Shown piece by piece: positions 1-6,128 of a DNA stretch of 15,235 nucleotides. The notes under the pieces are model-generated. The model did no database searches. It was given only the letters and a program-made list of their open reading frames with translations, and was not told the origin of the DNA. Each line of letters begins with the position of its first letter. Position 1 is the stretch's first letter. Made by a program: the position numbers and the translations under genes. This stretch comes from an uncultured Prevotellaceae bacterium (GTDB taxonomy: Bacteria; Bacteroidota; Bacteroidia; Bacteroidales; Bacteroidaceae), in NCBI GenBank assembly GCA_937898415.1, contig CALDLA010000113.1:1-15235 (forward strand), read 5' to 3'.

Positions 1-111
1 AGCTGGCGAAAAAGGACTGAGGACTATCCTACCAACTGGAAAAGCGGAAGAACCAATTATGAAAACCGAGTGCGTGGGAAAGTAAAATTTTACTTTAATA
101 AAACTTTGTAA
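1..111 (+). CDS. C-terminal fragment of an unidentified protein (5' end outside window)
   Basis: Frame 1 is open from the window edge through 36 codons to TAA at 109-111. The deduced tail is rich in Trp, Tyr, Arg and Lys and ends in an alternating stretch, GKVKFYFNKTL, which resembles the last strand of an outer-membrane beta-barrel. The other frames give less protein-like composition. An AT-only hairpin followed by TTTT lies 22 nt after the stop, fitting a gene end. The fragment is too short to name a family; the beta-barrel idea is only inference. Confidence 0.42.
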   Translation, partial: SWRKRTEDYPTNWKSGRTNYENRVRGKVKFYFNKTL

Positions 112-132
112 CTATTTGTAAATCAAGTTAAT

Positions 133-154
133 ATAATAATACATTATTATTTTT
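133..154 (+). terminator. Weak AT-only hairpin with T-run after the partial gene
   Basis: ATAATAAT (133-140) and ATTATTAT (143-150) are perfect inverted arms with almost no loop, followed by TTTT (151-154). The position 22 nt after the stop at 109-111 suits an intrinsic terminator. The stem has no G or C, so it would be unstable, and such palindromes arise easily in DNA this AT-rich. Confidence 0.3.
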
Positions 155-377
155 AACAAAATGATAAAAAAGCTCTATCTCTTTGACATACAACACATTA
201 TCGATATTTTTGATATCACTTCTTATAAGATTTTGTACTTATTTCTTCATATAATTTCTCACAACTACGAAGCAATGTGTTATTTGTTACTAACTTCCTA
301 ATATGAAATGATTTACAAAATTACCATATAACAAATCCACTTTTCTTTTCTTATTAAAATGTTCGTTTATTATTCTC
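155..377. other. AT-rich gap without a recognisable gene
   Basis: This stretch between the leftmost partial gene and the IS4-type element is AT-rich, has stops in all frames at short intervals and shows no convincing promoter, RNA or repeat. It is probably spacer DNA flanking the insertion. Confidence 0.5.
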
Positions 378-1730
378 AATAGTTCGTTAAATTTTGAATA
401 ACTACGCCGCATTAGCGACGCCATAATATAAGAGTTCTTTGAAATCGTTGGTATTTAATAGCTTGTTCGGCAGCTTGCCAGACAGCACAGAAAATCTGTG
501 AATCATCATCGCATTGTGAATCAGCGTCTTAACATTGGCTATCGAGAGATCCCTCTTGTCCTGACGTGCGAAAGCCCTTGCCACGTTAATGGCTGTCAGG
601 GATATGTTGAAGTGGAATGCGAGTGCCTCTTTCTGCCTGGACTGGCAGTGAACGAGTCCCGTGTACTGCTTGCTATCTCTCAGCAGGAACTCGATCTGAA
701 ACCTTGTTCTGTAGATGTCCATGATGTCCTTTGCCGACATTTCTGTGTCAGTGGAGAAGAACACCTTTCTGGTCTGAGTTTTCTTACCAGACTCCATACA
801 GTCAACGATGACTACGCGTACATTGCGCTTCAGGCTTGTTGCTTTGACGACTGCAGTATAGAGAGTGACCGTCTTGCCTCCACCGTCTTCGTAGCTCTCT
901 TCCTGGAACACATCCATGCGGAGGTTATCAAGGTCCACCTTCCCGTCCACCTCCTTTGGCCTGCCTTTCTTGCCTGTCTTCGGTCCCTTATAAAGATACT
1001 TCAGGCTGACATCATTACGGAACCGGCTGACCAGCTGGAAGCCCAGCATGGTCACACCGCTGACAAACGACTCCTTCGAGAAGAAAGCATCAGCGGCAAC
1101 AATGTTGCTGATCTTCAGCAGTGCATCTCTCTCTTGGGCAAGCGCACGGAGATACCATGCCGTAAGCGAGTTGGGGTTCTTCATTCCTGCGATGTACTTG
1201 GGAGGACGGCCTACCTTGACCGTATCCACCGTCTGGACAGCCTTCAGATGTACTGCATCCTTCTCATCAGCATCAATCACTGCAATGTCAAGAATCTCCA
1301 GTCCATGCTTGGCGGCAGAGGCGCAGCCAGACCAGAAGTAGCCCACGCCCGGTGTATGATTGCCGCTCTTGTCGATGTGGCTCGGGTCGATGGCCAGAGC
1401 GATGCGATGGCCTGCCATTTGGGAAGTGAACTCACTGTTGTAGCCCACCCAGTCGAACTCCTTCTGGAAGTTTTGGCGGAAGCGGCTCTCACAGGAGTCT
1501 CCGAAGCGGGACATCTGCATGAAATTGATGCGTTTTGGTATGCTCAAGTAAAGAATCATTGTCTCGATGAAGAAAGTTTGAAAACTTTTTGTTATCTTTG
1601 CAGCGCCATTGAAGGCATCTTTGATGACTTTGGTGAGCTGGTCAAGTGGCATTTGGTTCATATCGTAACTGATTTGTTTGCAGCTACTAAGTTGCTAAAA
1701 ATCAGTGACTTGACCAAATTTTAAACTATT
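378..1730 (-). mobile_element. Probable IS4-family insertion sequence, ends tentative
   Basis: The transposase reading frame (402-1661) is bracketed by AATAGTT at 378-384 and its complement AACTATT at 1724-1730. Just inside these, TTAAATTTTG (left) and the complement of CAAATTTTAA (right) are also alike if a 3-nt gap is allowed. This would make an element of about 1.35 kb, a usual size for a one-gene IS4 element. I could not find a clean target-site duplication, so the boundaries are a guess; the presence of an IS is well supported by the transposase. Confidence 0.45.
402..1661 (-). CDS. IS4-family DDE transposase
   Basis: This 419-aa protein is a transposase of the IS4 type, catalysing cut-and-paste movement of its own element. 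The RNase H-like catalytic residues are visible: D92 in LAIDPSH, D191 in VAADAFFSKESF, and E324 within the family signature Y317-x2-R320-x3-E324-x6-K331 (YREK). The N-terminal part (about 27-60) matches the start typical of Bacteroidales IS4 transposases. Length is full and there is no frameshift, so the gene may be active. The stop is TAG, showing that TAG terminates in this genome or at least in this element. A long antisense open frame (498-1724) covers it and is a shadow. Family assignment is firm; the IS name cannot be given from sequence alone. Confidence 0.93.
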   Translation of the reverse strand: MNQMPLDQLTKVIKDAFNGAAKITKSFQTFFIETMILYLSIPKRINFMQMSRFGDSCESRFRQNFQKEFDWVGYNSEFTSQMAGHRIALAIDPSHIDKSGNHTPGVGYFWSGCASAAKHGLEILDIAVIDADEKDAVHLKAVQTVDTVKVGRPPKYIAGMKNPNSLTAWYLRALAQERDALLKISNIVAADAFFSKESFVSGVTMLGFQLVSRFRNDVSLKYLYKGPKTGKKGRPKEVDGKVDLDNLRMDVFQEESYEDGGGKTVTLYTAVVKATSLKRNVRVVIVDCMESGKKTQTRKVFFSTDTEMSAKDIMDIYRTRFQIEFLLRDSKQYTGLVHCQSRQKEALAFHFNISLTAINVARAFARQDKRDLSIANVKTLIHNAMMIHRFSVLSGKLPNKLLNTNDFKELLYYGVANAA

Positions 1731-1912
1731 ATTATCTGCCAGTTAACACTATTTATACCACCTTTTTCGATGGCTCATATTTATGGTCCGAGACATGCTC
1801 CGAAGAGGGGAAAATGCTCTGCCCAATATGCGCTATGTAGTTCAAAATGAGACATATAATTAAATATGATTATCCGCTATACTCCCCAATCTTAAAGAAA
1901 TAAAGTTTGTTA

Positions 1913-1959
1913 AAAAGTTAAAGGTTCTTTGGCTATTCACCAAAGAACCTTTAACTTTG
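1913..1959 (+). promoter_or_regulatory. Consensus-like promoter embedded in a perfect 19-bp palindrome
   Basis: TTTG (1928-1931), a 20-nt spacer and TAACTTTG (1952-1959) match the Bacteroidota housekeeping promoter (TTTG, about 20 nt, TAnnTTTG) on the plus strand. This would start transcription near 1963-1966, at the 5' edge of the structured RNA. The boxes lie in a perfect inverted repeat, 1914-1932 against 1940-1958, with a 7-nt loop. By symmetry the minus strand carries TTTG (complement of 1941-1944), 20 nt and TAACTTTT (complement of 1913-1920), one base short of consensus and pointing toward the IS4 transposase. The palindrome could be an operator, a back-to-back promoter pair, or a terminator for transcription from outside. 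Confidence 0.6.
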
Positions 1960-1962
1960 CAT

Positions 1963-2208
1963 TGGAGTGGCTGGAACAAACCAGCGCCCACTGTAAAAAC
2001 GATGGCATATTTTTCTTAGTTCTTCGATTCATTCTCGGTGATTCGAAGTTAGGTTGAGGCAAAACCTCATCAGCCACAGGTAGAAGACTTTGTGAGTTCA
2101 GATGTTCGCATCAGGAGTCCAGCCTTTCGTGTCTTAGACACTTACTTGAAGAAGTGAGGAGTCATTCCATTTTAAGAGTCTGAGTGCTACAACACTCAGA
2201 CTTGTTTT
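1963..2208 (+). ncRNA. Candidate free-standing structured small RNA (about 245 nt)
   Basis: A consensus-like promoter ends at 1959 and an intrinsic terminator ends at 2208, with no protein-like frame between. The interval is dense in hairpins: CTGG 1971-1974/CCAG 1981-1984 extended by AGTGG 1966-1970/CCACT 1988-1992; CTTCGA 2022-2027/TCGAAG 2043-2048; TGAGG 2055-2059/CCTCA 2065-2069; GATG-TTCG-CATC 2101-2112; GTGTC 2129-2133/GACAC 2137-2141; CTTACTT 2141-2147/AAGTGAG 2152-2158. A 9-bp closing pair with two G-U wobbles can also form between 1963-1971 and 2161-2169. I see none of the conserved blocks of RNase P, tmRNA or SRP RNA. The layout resembles what is described for the Bacteroidales-1 RNA motif (promoter at one end, terminator at the other), but membership is unproven. 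Confidence 0.62.
2176..2208 (+). terminator. Intrinsic terminator of the structured RNA
   Basis: AGTCTGAGTG (2177-2186) and CACTCAGACT (2193-2202) form a perfect 10-bp stem with a 6-nt loop, extendable by a G-U pair, followed by GTTTT (2204-2208). It ends the plus-strand RNA. The T-run overlaps the TAA (2207-2209) of the convergent minus-strand reading frame, so the same hairpin may also slow transcription from that side, although the minus-strand T-tract is poor. Confidence 0.75.
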
Positions 2209-2656
2209 ATGATATTTCATTAATTGCTCGTTTCACTATTACTGCAACTTCTTTCATTATTGACTCATATAACACTTTTTTCTAATTATATGACATTTTT
2301 CGCTGTTCTTTCACATTTCGACTTGGTATCATTTTTGTTATTGTGATTCTATTAATTTTTTTGTCTACATTATATGCAAATGCCCATTGAAATTTTGATT
2401 CATCTTCATAATTAAAACGATACAAATTTTTATATAATGGGTTACCCTGTGCATCAAAAATCTATCCTAAATCTTTGTGCATACATATTGTGCCTTTTGT
2501 GTGTACATCTTGTTTTCCAAGAGACAATAAAGCATCTATCATATTGTTGAATTTTACACGAATTCTCTTATTTGAAAGAGAATATGGCGGTTTACTCAAC
2601 CTCTATTTATATTGCTTGAGACTTTTCTTCGCATCAGTTGTTATAAATACATCCAT
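2207..2656 (-). pseudogene. Unidentified protein frame interrupted by three in-frame TAG codons (possible toxin partner; decayed or TAG-recoded)
   Basis: From ATG (2654-2656) the frame runs 149 codons to TAA (2207-2209). It is broken only by TAG at 2603-2605, 2462-2464 and 2282-2284. Between and after these the translation stays protein-like: MDVFITTDAKKSLKQYK, then RLSKPPYSLSNKRIRVKF, LYRFNYEDESKFQWAFAY, ITITKMIPSRNVKEQRK and finally KKVLYESIMKEVAVIVKR. There is no frameshift. It begins 5 nt after the 53-aa gene's stop, so the two look like an operon of toxin-antitoxin shape. The helix-then-strand pattern is loosely RelE-like, but I do not recognise the family. Under the standard code it is a pseudogene; if TAG were read as an amino acid (Gln fits each site) it would be intact. 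TAG ends the nearby IS4 transposase, so the present host probably does not recode it. Confidence 0.6.
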
Positions 2657-2661
2657 AATCG

Positions 2662-2823
2662 TTAATCTTCTGTTATTTCATATGCATATTTTCGAAACTC
2701 TTCTATTGACATCGTTCCATTAGGACACAAATAGTCTGTTACTTCAGAAGCAGGCCAATTTTCCATTAATTTAATACGGTCGTTTTTGGACATTTTGTCG
2801 ATTTCTTCTTTAATAATTTTCAT
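2662..2823 (-). CDS. Small acidic protein, 53 aa, possible antitoxin-like first gene of a two-gene unit
   Basis: The product starts MKIIKEEIDKMSKNDRIKLM and ends EEFRKYAYEITED. It has no signal peptide or membrane segment and is charged and mostly helical in character. A longer frame reaches an upstream ATG at 2884-2886, but a promoter match (TTG 2881-2879, 19 nt, TACATTTG 2859-2852, minus strand) would start the transcript near 2845. The ATG at 2821-2823 is therefore the first one available. Stop is TAA. The next frame begins 5 nt later, an arrangement typical of antitoxin followed by toxin. The function is not recognised; the antitoxin reading rests on size and context only. The surrounding DNA is much more AT-rich than the hydrolase cluster, suggesting acquisition. 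Confidence 0.55.
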   Translation of the reverse strand: MKIIKEEIDKMSKNDRIKLMENWPASEVTDYLCPNGTMSIEEFRKYAYEITED

Positions 2824-2851
2824 TTGTAATAATTTTGAATTCAGTTTGTTG

Positions 2852-2881
2852 CAAATGTAGTCATTTTCTATGAACTGACAA
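2852..2881 (-). promoter_or_regulatory. Promoter of the 53-aa gene operon
   Basis: On the minus strand TTG (complement of 2879-2881), a 19-nt spacer and TACATTTG (complement of 2852-2859) match the Bacteroidota TTG-N19/20-TAnnTTTG promoter. The predicted start near 2845 excludes the upstream ATG at 2884-2886 and fixes the coding start at 2821-2823. Confidence 0.6.
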
Positions 2882-2959
2882 TGCATCTGTTTTATTTATT
2901 CGGTTATTTTAGGTGTTCTGACACTCTGCCTTACATTTTTTAGGAATCACTTGCTCTAT

Positions 2960-3889
2960 TTATCTCACTTTTCTATAAGTTCTGTGCTCGAAGTCATTCT
3001 GATATGCGACAGTAGTGAACATTAGTCTGTCGAACAAGTCACAGTGTCTTCTGTTGAACTTGTAACAAAACTCGTTGAGGTAGTTCTGCAAGAAATCTGG
3101 TTTTACGCTGTGGTAGATGTCGAGCAACTGACGCTTTGCATTGCTAATCATTATATGAACCCAAGGCAGCACTTTGCTGATATCTTTCGGGTTGATGACT
3201 TGTGCTGTGTGTTCTTTCACTAAGTTCTTGAAATGAACGTATGAAGTAGAATCGTCTGTTGTCAGCGAAGCGTTCTCGTCGATGTTCTCAGTTACCTCTA
3301 CATCAATCGTCTGTGCTTTCAAATTAGGTATGACTATCATCTTAATGTGATCTACAGACTTCTTAATGTTCTTCTTAGAACCTTCTACTGGTTCACTCTC
3401 TGTCATAACGAGCACTTTGGTTTTTGCTTGACTACCACGACCTTTCTTCAAAGGCTCTTCGTCATCGTACTGCGTTGAAAAGAAACCCTCGTCGAGTTCT
3501 ATACTGCCGAGCAACTTGTACTCGCTGTCTCTGCGCCCCATAGCCTTGCGCAGTTTATGAAGCAGTTCCCAGATAGGCTGGTAACGCTTGTGACCTAACT
3601 GACGCTGTAACTCAGAGGCAGAGAAAGTCTTCTTCGTTGCAGTCAGAAGATGTATAGCGATGAACCAGTAGAGCATAGGCAACTTAGAGCCGTGCATTAT
3701 CGTACCAGAAGTGAGCGTAGTTCTGTGACCGCAGTTCTTGCACTCCCATTCGCTTCTGTTCTTCTTCCAGTAGTGATGAACACAACCGCACTTAGGGCAG
3801 ACAATGCCCTTCTGCTCTCGCATAGCCTTGAAATGTGCTCTGCAACTCTCTTCTGTCGGAAACTGCTTTGTGAATTCTAATATGTTCAT
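2960..3889 (-). CDS. IS1595-family (ISXO2-like) transposase
   Basis: This 309-aa protein has the two-part layout of IS1595 transposases. An N-terminal zinc ribbon has CPKC (C31, C34) and CKNC (C50, C53), followed by an ISXO2-like catalytic domain. Candidate acidic residues are D133 in IELDEG and D212/D213 in TTDDSTSY. The third position falls in WVHIMISNAKRQ (N250, K252), consistent with subgroups in which the last Glu is replaced. The segment YLNEFCYKFNRR (270-281) is the usual C-terminal signature. Length is normal, the frame is intact and it ends in TAA. A promoter-like CAAAGGTA (3915-3922, reading TACCTTTG on the minus strand) lies 26 nt upstream. I could not identify convincing terminal inverted repeats, so the element's extent is open. 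Confidence 0.9.
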   Translation of the reverse strand: MNILEFTKQFPTEESCRAHFKAMREQKGIVCPKCGCVHHYWKKNRSEWECKNCGHRTTLTSGTIMHGSKLPMLYWFIAIHLLTATKKTFSASELQRQLGHKRYQPIWELLHKLRKAMGRRDSEYKLLGSIELDEGFFSTQYDDEEPLKKGRGSQAKTKVLVMTESEPVEGSKKNIKKSVDHIKMIVIPNLKAQTIDVEVTENIDENASLTTDDSTSYVHFKNLVKEHTAQVINPKDISKVLPWVHIMISNAKRQLLDIYHSVKPDFLQNYLNEFCYKFNRRHCDLFDRLMFTTVAYQNDFEHRTYRKVR

Positions 3890-3914
3890 ATCTCTGTTCT
3901 TTATTATTGTACAA

Positions 3915-3945
3915 CAAAGGTACGAAAAAGTTCTGAGATATGCCA
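3915..3945 (-). promoter_or_regulatory. Promoter-like site upstream of the IS1595-type transposase
   Basis: TACCTTTG on the minus strand (complement of 3915-3922) fits the -7 consensus TAnnTTTG exactly. About 20 nt upstream lies TGG (complement of 3943-3945) instead of TTG, so the -33 box is imperfect. The position, about 26 nt before the start codon at 3889, is right for transposase transcription. Confidence 0.45.
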
Positions 3946-4259
3946 GATTTTTTATCTGTCTGGTACGAACTTGTCACTCAGAGGTATGAAATCTTTGGGG
4001 AGAGTTGCGGATAATCATATAATTAAAAATCAACTAAGTATTGTTATTCTTTTTTGTCCCTAGTTTGTCCCCCGAGTTAACCAACGAGGGACAAAATCTG
4101 TCCCCAGAGGACAAAAATCTGTCCCCCGACATTATTTTGAGAGGTGATTTCTTGCGTGGAGTAATTAGTTCCGTATATTTCATTTCTTTACATATTGCAA
4201 ATAGAATAGAGAAAGTATAGTTCCAGTACGGCTGAAACATACTCTATTGCTTACTGATA
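3946..4259. other. Gene-poor spacer between transposase and GH97 gene
   Basis: No convincing gene is present. A 68-codon minus frame (4034-4240) and a plus frame across 4040-4190 both exist mainly because of the GGGACA/TGTCCC repeats and lack support. The stretch next to the GH97 stop (4140-4259) shows no classical terminator for the leftward operon. Confidence 0.45.
4055..4125. repeat. Cluster of TGTCCC / GGGACA motifs with hairpin potential
   Basis: TGTCCC occurs at 4055-4060, 4066-4071, 4099-4104 and 4120-4125, and its complement GGGACA or GGACA at 4088-4093 and 4109-4113. They can form tandem hairpins: 4088-4093 with 4099-4104, 4109-4113 with 4120-4124, or the wider TTTGTCCC (4064-4071) with GGGACAAA (4088-4095). 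The array sits downstream of the GH97 gene. It may be the remnant of a repeat-rich protein tail, a leftward transcript end, or a protein-binding site; the sequence does not decide. Confidence 0.5.
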
Positions 4260-6119
4260 TTACATCACCATTAAAAAACCGCCACGTGCTCGGCAAGCAA
4301 TGCAGACTTTGTCACCGCTCAGAGATGGGTGAGAAACTTTGATGTCACGCTCTGCCTCGCCGTCGCTGAACAACAGAACCTTCTTGGGCTTGAGATTCAG
4401 CCGCTTCAGTGTGAAAGCAAGATTTATTTCTTCATCTGTGCCGTTAATTCCTGCAACGTACCAAGTTTCCCCTGAACGGCGAGCCACAACGGCACTCTTG
4501 CCTGGATAGCCTGCGAGGAGTTTGGTGTCGTCCCATGCGGCGGGCAGGTGTGAATAGACTTGTCTTGCCTCAAAAGGAAGGGACTCATAGCCTTCGGGGC
4601 GATCGGCCATGTGCTGAATGCCCGACTCGAAGAGCATAGGTAGAGCCAGTTCATGTGCATTGGTGGTGATGTGCGGGAACTGACTGTCGGAGAATGTTCC
4701 TGGCGTATAGTCCATCGGACCGATGACATTGCGTGTATAGACAACGGTGGCATTATGGGGTGGCGCCAAGGTGGTCATCAGCTCATAGTTGTTGTACCAC
4801 TCTGCACCATAGATGCCCTCCATGCTCACCATGTTGGGCCATGTGCGCTGCCATCCATTAGGTATGGTACAACCATGGAAAACGACCAGCAGATGGTGAC
4901 GGGCAGCATCTTTGAGTATATCAATGTAATAATTGACCATTGTATCGTTGTCGGGCGAGAAGAAGTCGACCTTGATGCCACTTGCTCCAATGCTTTCCAG
5001 CCATTGCATCTCGCGTTCACGGCTCTCTGCCGTATTCAGCCGGTCTTGTGGCTGTGGGGCGTGAGGTCCAACAAGCGATGTGCCGGAATTGTACCACAGG
5101 TTAATTTTGACTCCCTTTTGTTTGGCGTATGCCATCACGTCGTTGATGTCACCTCCGTTGGTCATCTCAGGCCATTCCCAATCAACGAGACAATAGGGCC
5201 ATCCCATCTGTGCAGCCAAGTCGATGTATTGTTTCACCAGCGCATAATCCTTGGAACCATGATTATATGCCCAATAGATCCAGGAACTGACACCGGGCTG
5301 AATCCAACTTGTGTCGGCAATCTGGCTTGGTGTAGCCAAATCGGTGACGAGAGTCGATTCGACCACATCTGCTAAAGAGCCAATAATGGCGAAACGCCAA
5401 GGTGACAAACCATCGCAGAAAGCAGACGGACCTACCAGTTGAACCTTGTATTGCTCGGAATTGTCGGCATTGACAAGATACGAGCCGCTGTCGTTACTTC
5501 GCAGATCTGACTCCGCAATGAGCATAAACAGCCCCTTTTGTGGCTCCACCAAGGCTGGATAGCTCCATTGGCCATTGGTAACATCACGCAGATTTCTGTC
5601 TTTTACAGTCTTTCCTTCTGTGTCGTGTGGGAAAGGTTGTTCGTTGCCAAAGTCGTAAGGAGCTATCCATCTGTCCTTACCATCTGCCACATAGAATGAG
5701 GTGCAATCGTCTGTTATCTTCACGCCTTGCGGGATACGATAGCGGATGGCAACACCATCATTATAGAGTCTGACGATGGCCTCAAGGGTCATATTGTTTG
5801 CATTGGCATAAGTAAAAGTCTTTTCGTTTGCGCGGTTCGTGCAATGACTTCTCTTGCCTGTGACCATGGTATAGTCGGCCTTGATTGTCTTTGCGGCAGT
5901 CGATAGTTTCAGCACCAAACCTGAATCAAGATTTCCCTTATCGGTTATCAAGCCGAGATGGATACGTGTCACCATCTGCTTACTTTTGTCGTATAACGTC
6001 ACTGACTGCCCATTCACCTCAGCGCTCAACTGATGGTTGGGTGATTCGAATTTGTCTTTTCCAAAGCTGTGTACACACAGTGATGTGAGGAAGAACATGA
6101 AAAGAATAATACGTTTCAT
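4260..6119 (-). CDS. GH97 glycoside hydrolase, retaining type, probable alpha-galactosidase
   Basis: This 619-aa secreted enzyme has a type I signal peptide (about 1-20), a GH97 N-terminal beta-sandwich (about 22-270), a (beta/alpha)8 barrel (about 280-530) and a C-terminal beta domain. GH97 splits into inverting SusB-like alpha-glucosidases and retaining alpha-galactosidases. Here D385 in SGIKVDFF sits where the nucleophile of the retaining group lies, so a retaining mechanism is expected. E434 in SMEGIYGAE is the likely acid/base, with E440 as the alternative. It removes terminal alpha-linked galactose (or a related sugar) in the periplasm. It lies 9 nt after the GH29 gene and is surely cotranscribed with it. 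Length and reading frame are normal. Family is certain; the exact substrate is inferred. Confidence 0.9.
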   Translation of the reverse strand: MKRIILFMFFLTSLCVHSFGKDKFESPNHQLSAEVNGQSVTLYDKSKQMVTRIHLGLITDKGNLDSGLVLKLSTAAKTIKADYTMVTGKRSHCTNRANEKTFTYANANNMTLEAIVRLYNDGVAIRYRIPQGVKITDDCTSFYVADGKDRWIAPYDFGNEQPFPHDTEGKTVKDRNLRDVTNGQWSYPALVEPQKGLFMLIAESDLRSNDSGSYLVNADNSEQYKVQLVGPSAFCDGLSPWRFAIIGSLADVVESTLVTDLATPSQIADTSWIQPGVSSWIYWAYNHGSKDYALVKQYIDLAAQMGWPYCLVDWEWPEMTNGGDINDVMAYAKQKGVKINLWYNSGTSLVGPHAPQPQDRLNTAESREREMQWLESIGASGIKVDFFSPDNDTMVNYYIDILKDAARHHLLVVFHGCTIPNGWQRTWPNMVSMEGIYGAEWYNNYELMTTLAPPHNATVVYTRNVIGPMDYTPGTFSDSQFPHITTNAHELALPMLFESGIQHMADRPEGYESLPFEARQVYSHLPAAWDDTKLLAGYPGKSAVVARRSGETWYVAGINGTDEEINLAFTLKRLNLKPKKVLLFSDGEAERDIKVSHPSLSGDKVCIACRARGGFLMVM

Positions 6120-6128
6120 GATGATGTT

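Noticed and set aside
1577..1600. Plus-strand promoter-like TTTG and TATCTTTG inside the IS4 transposase
   Set aside because: The spacing between the boxes is only 12 nt instead of about 19-21, and no plus-strand gene follows.
498..1724. Long 408-codon plus-strand frame opposite the IS4 transposase
   Set aside because: It is exactly antisense to a transposase with all catalytic motifs, its composition (many Cys, His, Leu) is that of a shadow frame, and it shows no domain.
2051..2130. Hammerhead-like CTGATGAG on the minus strand of the RNA region
   Set aside because: The GAAA expected after stem II is missing and the element is better explained as part of the plus-strand hairpin at 2055-2069.
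1963..2208. Identification as RNase P RNA, tmRNA or SRP RNA
   Set aside because: The conserved GAGGAAAGTCC-type block of RNase P, an encoded tag and tRNA-like ends of tmRNA, and the GGAAG-type tip of SRP RNA are all missing.
2475..2723. 82-codon plus-strand hydrophobic frame
   Set aside because: It lies antisense to the TAG-interrupted gene and the 53-aa gene, crosses both, and has no promoter.
2887..3990. Terminal inverted repeats for the IS1595-type element
   Set aside because: Comparing about 70 nt on the left and 100 nt on the right gave only scattered 5-base matches, not enough to define ends.
4034..4240. 68-codon minus-strand frame with SGDRF/SGDK repeats
   Set aside because: The repeats come from the GGGACA/TGTCCC array and are open in the opposite strand as well; there is no domain or start support. 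Kept as a repeat region only.
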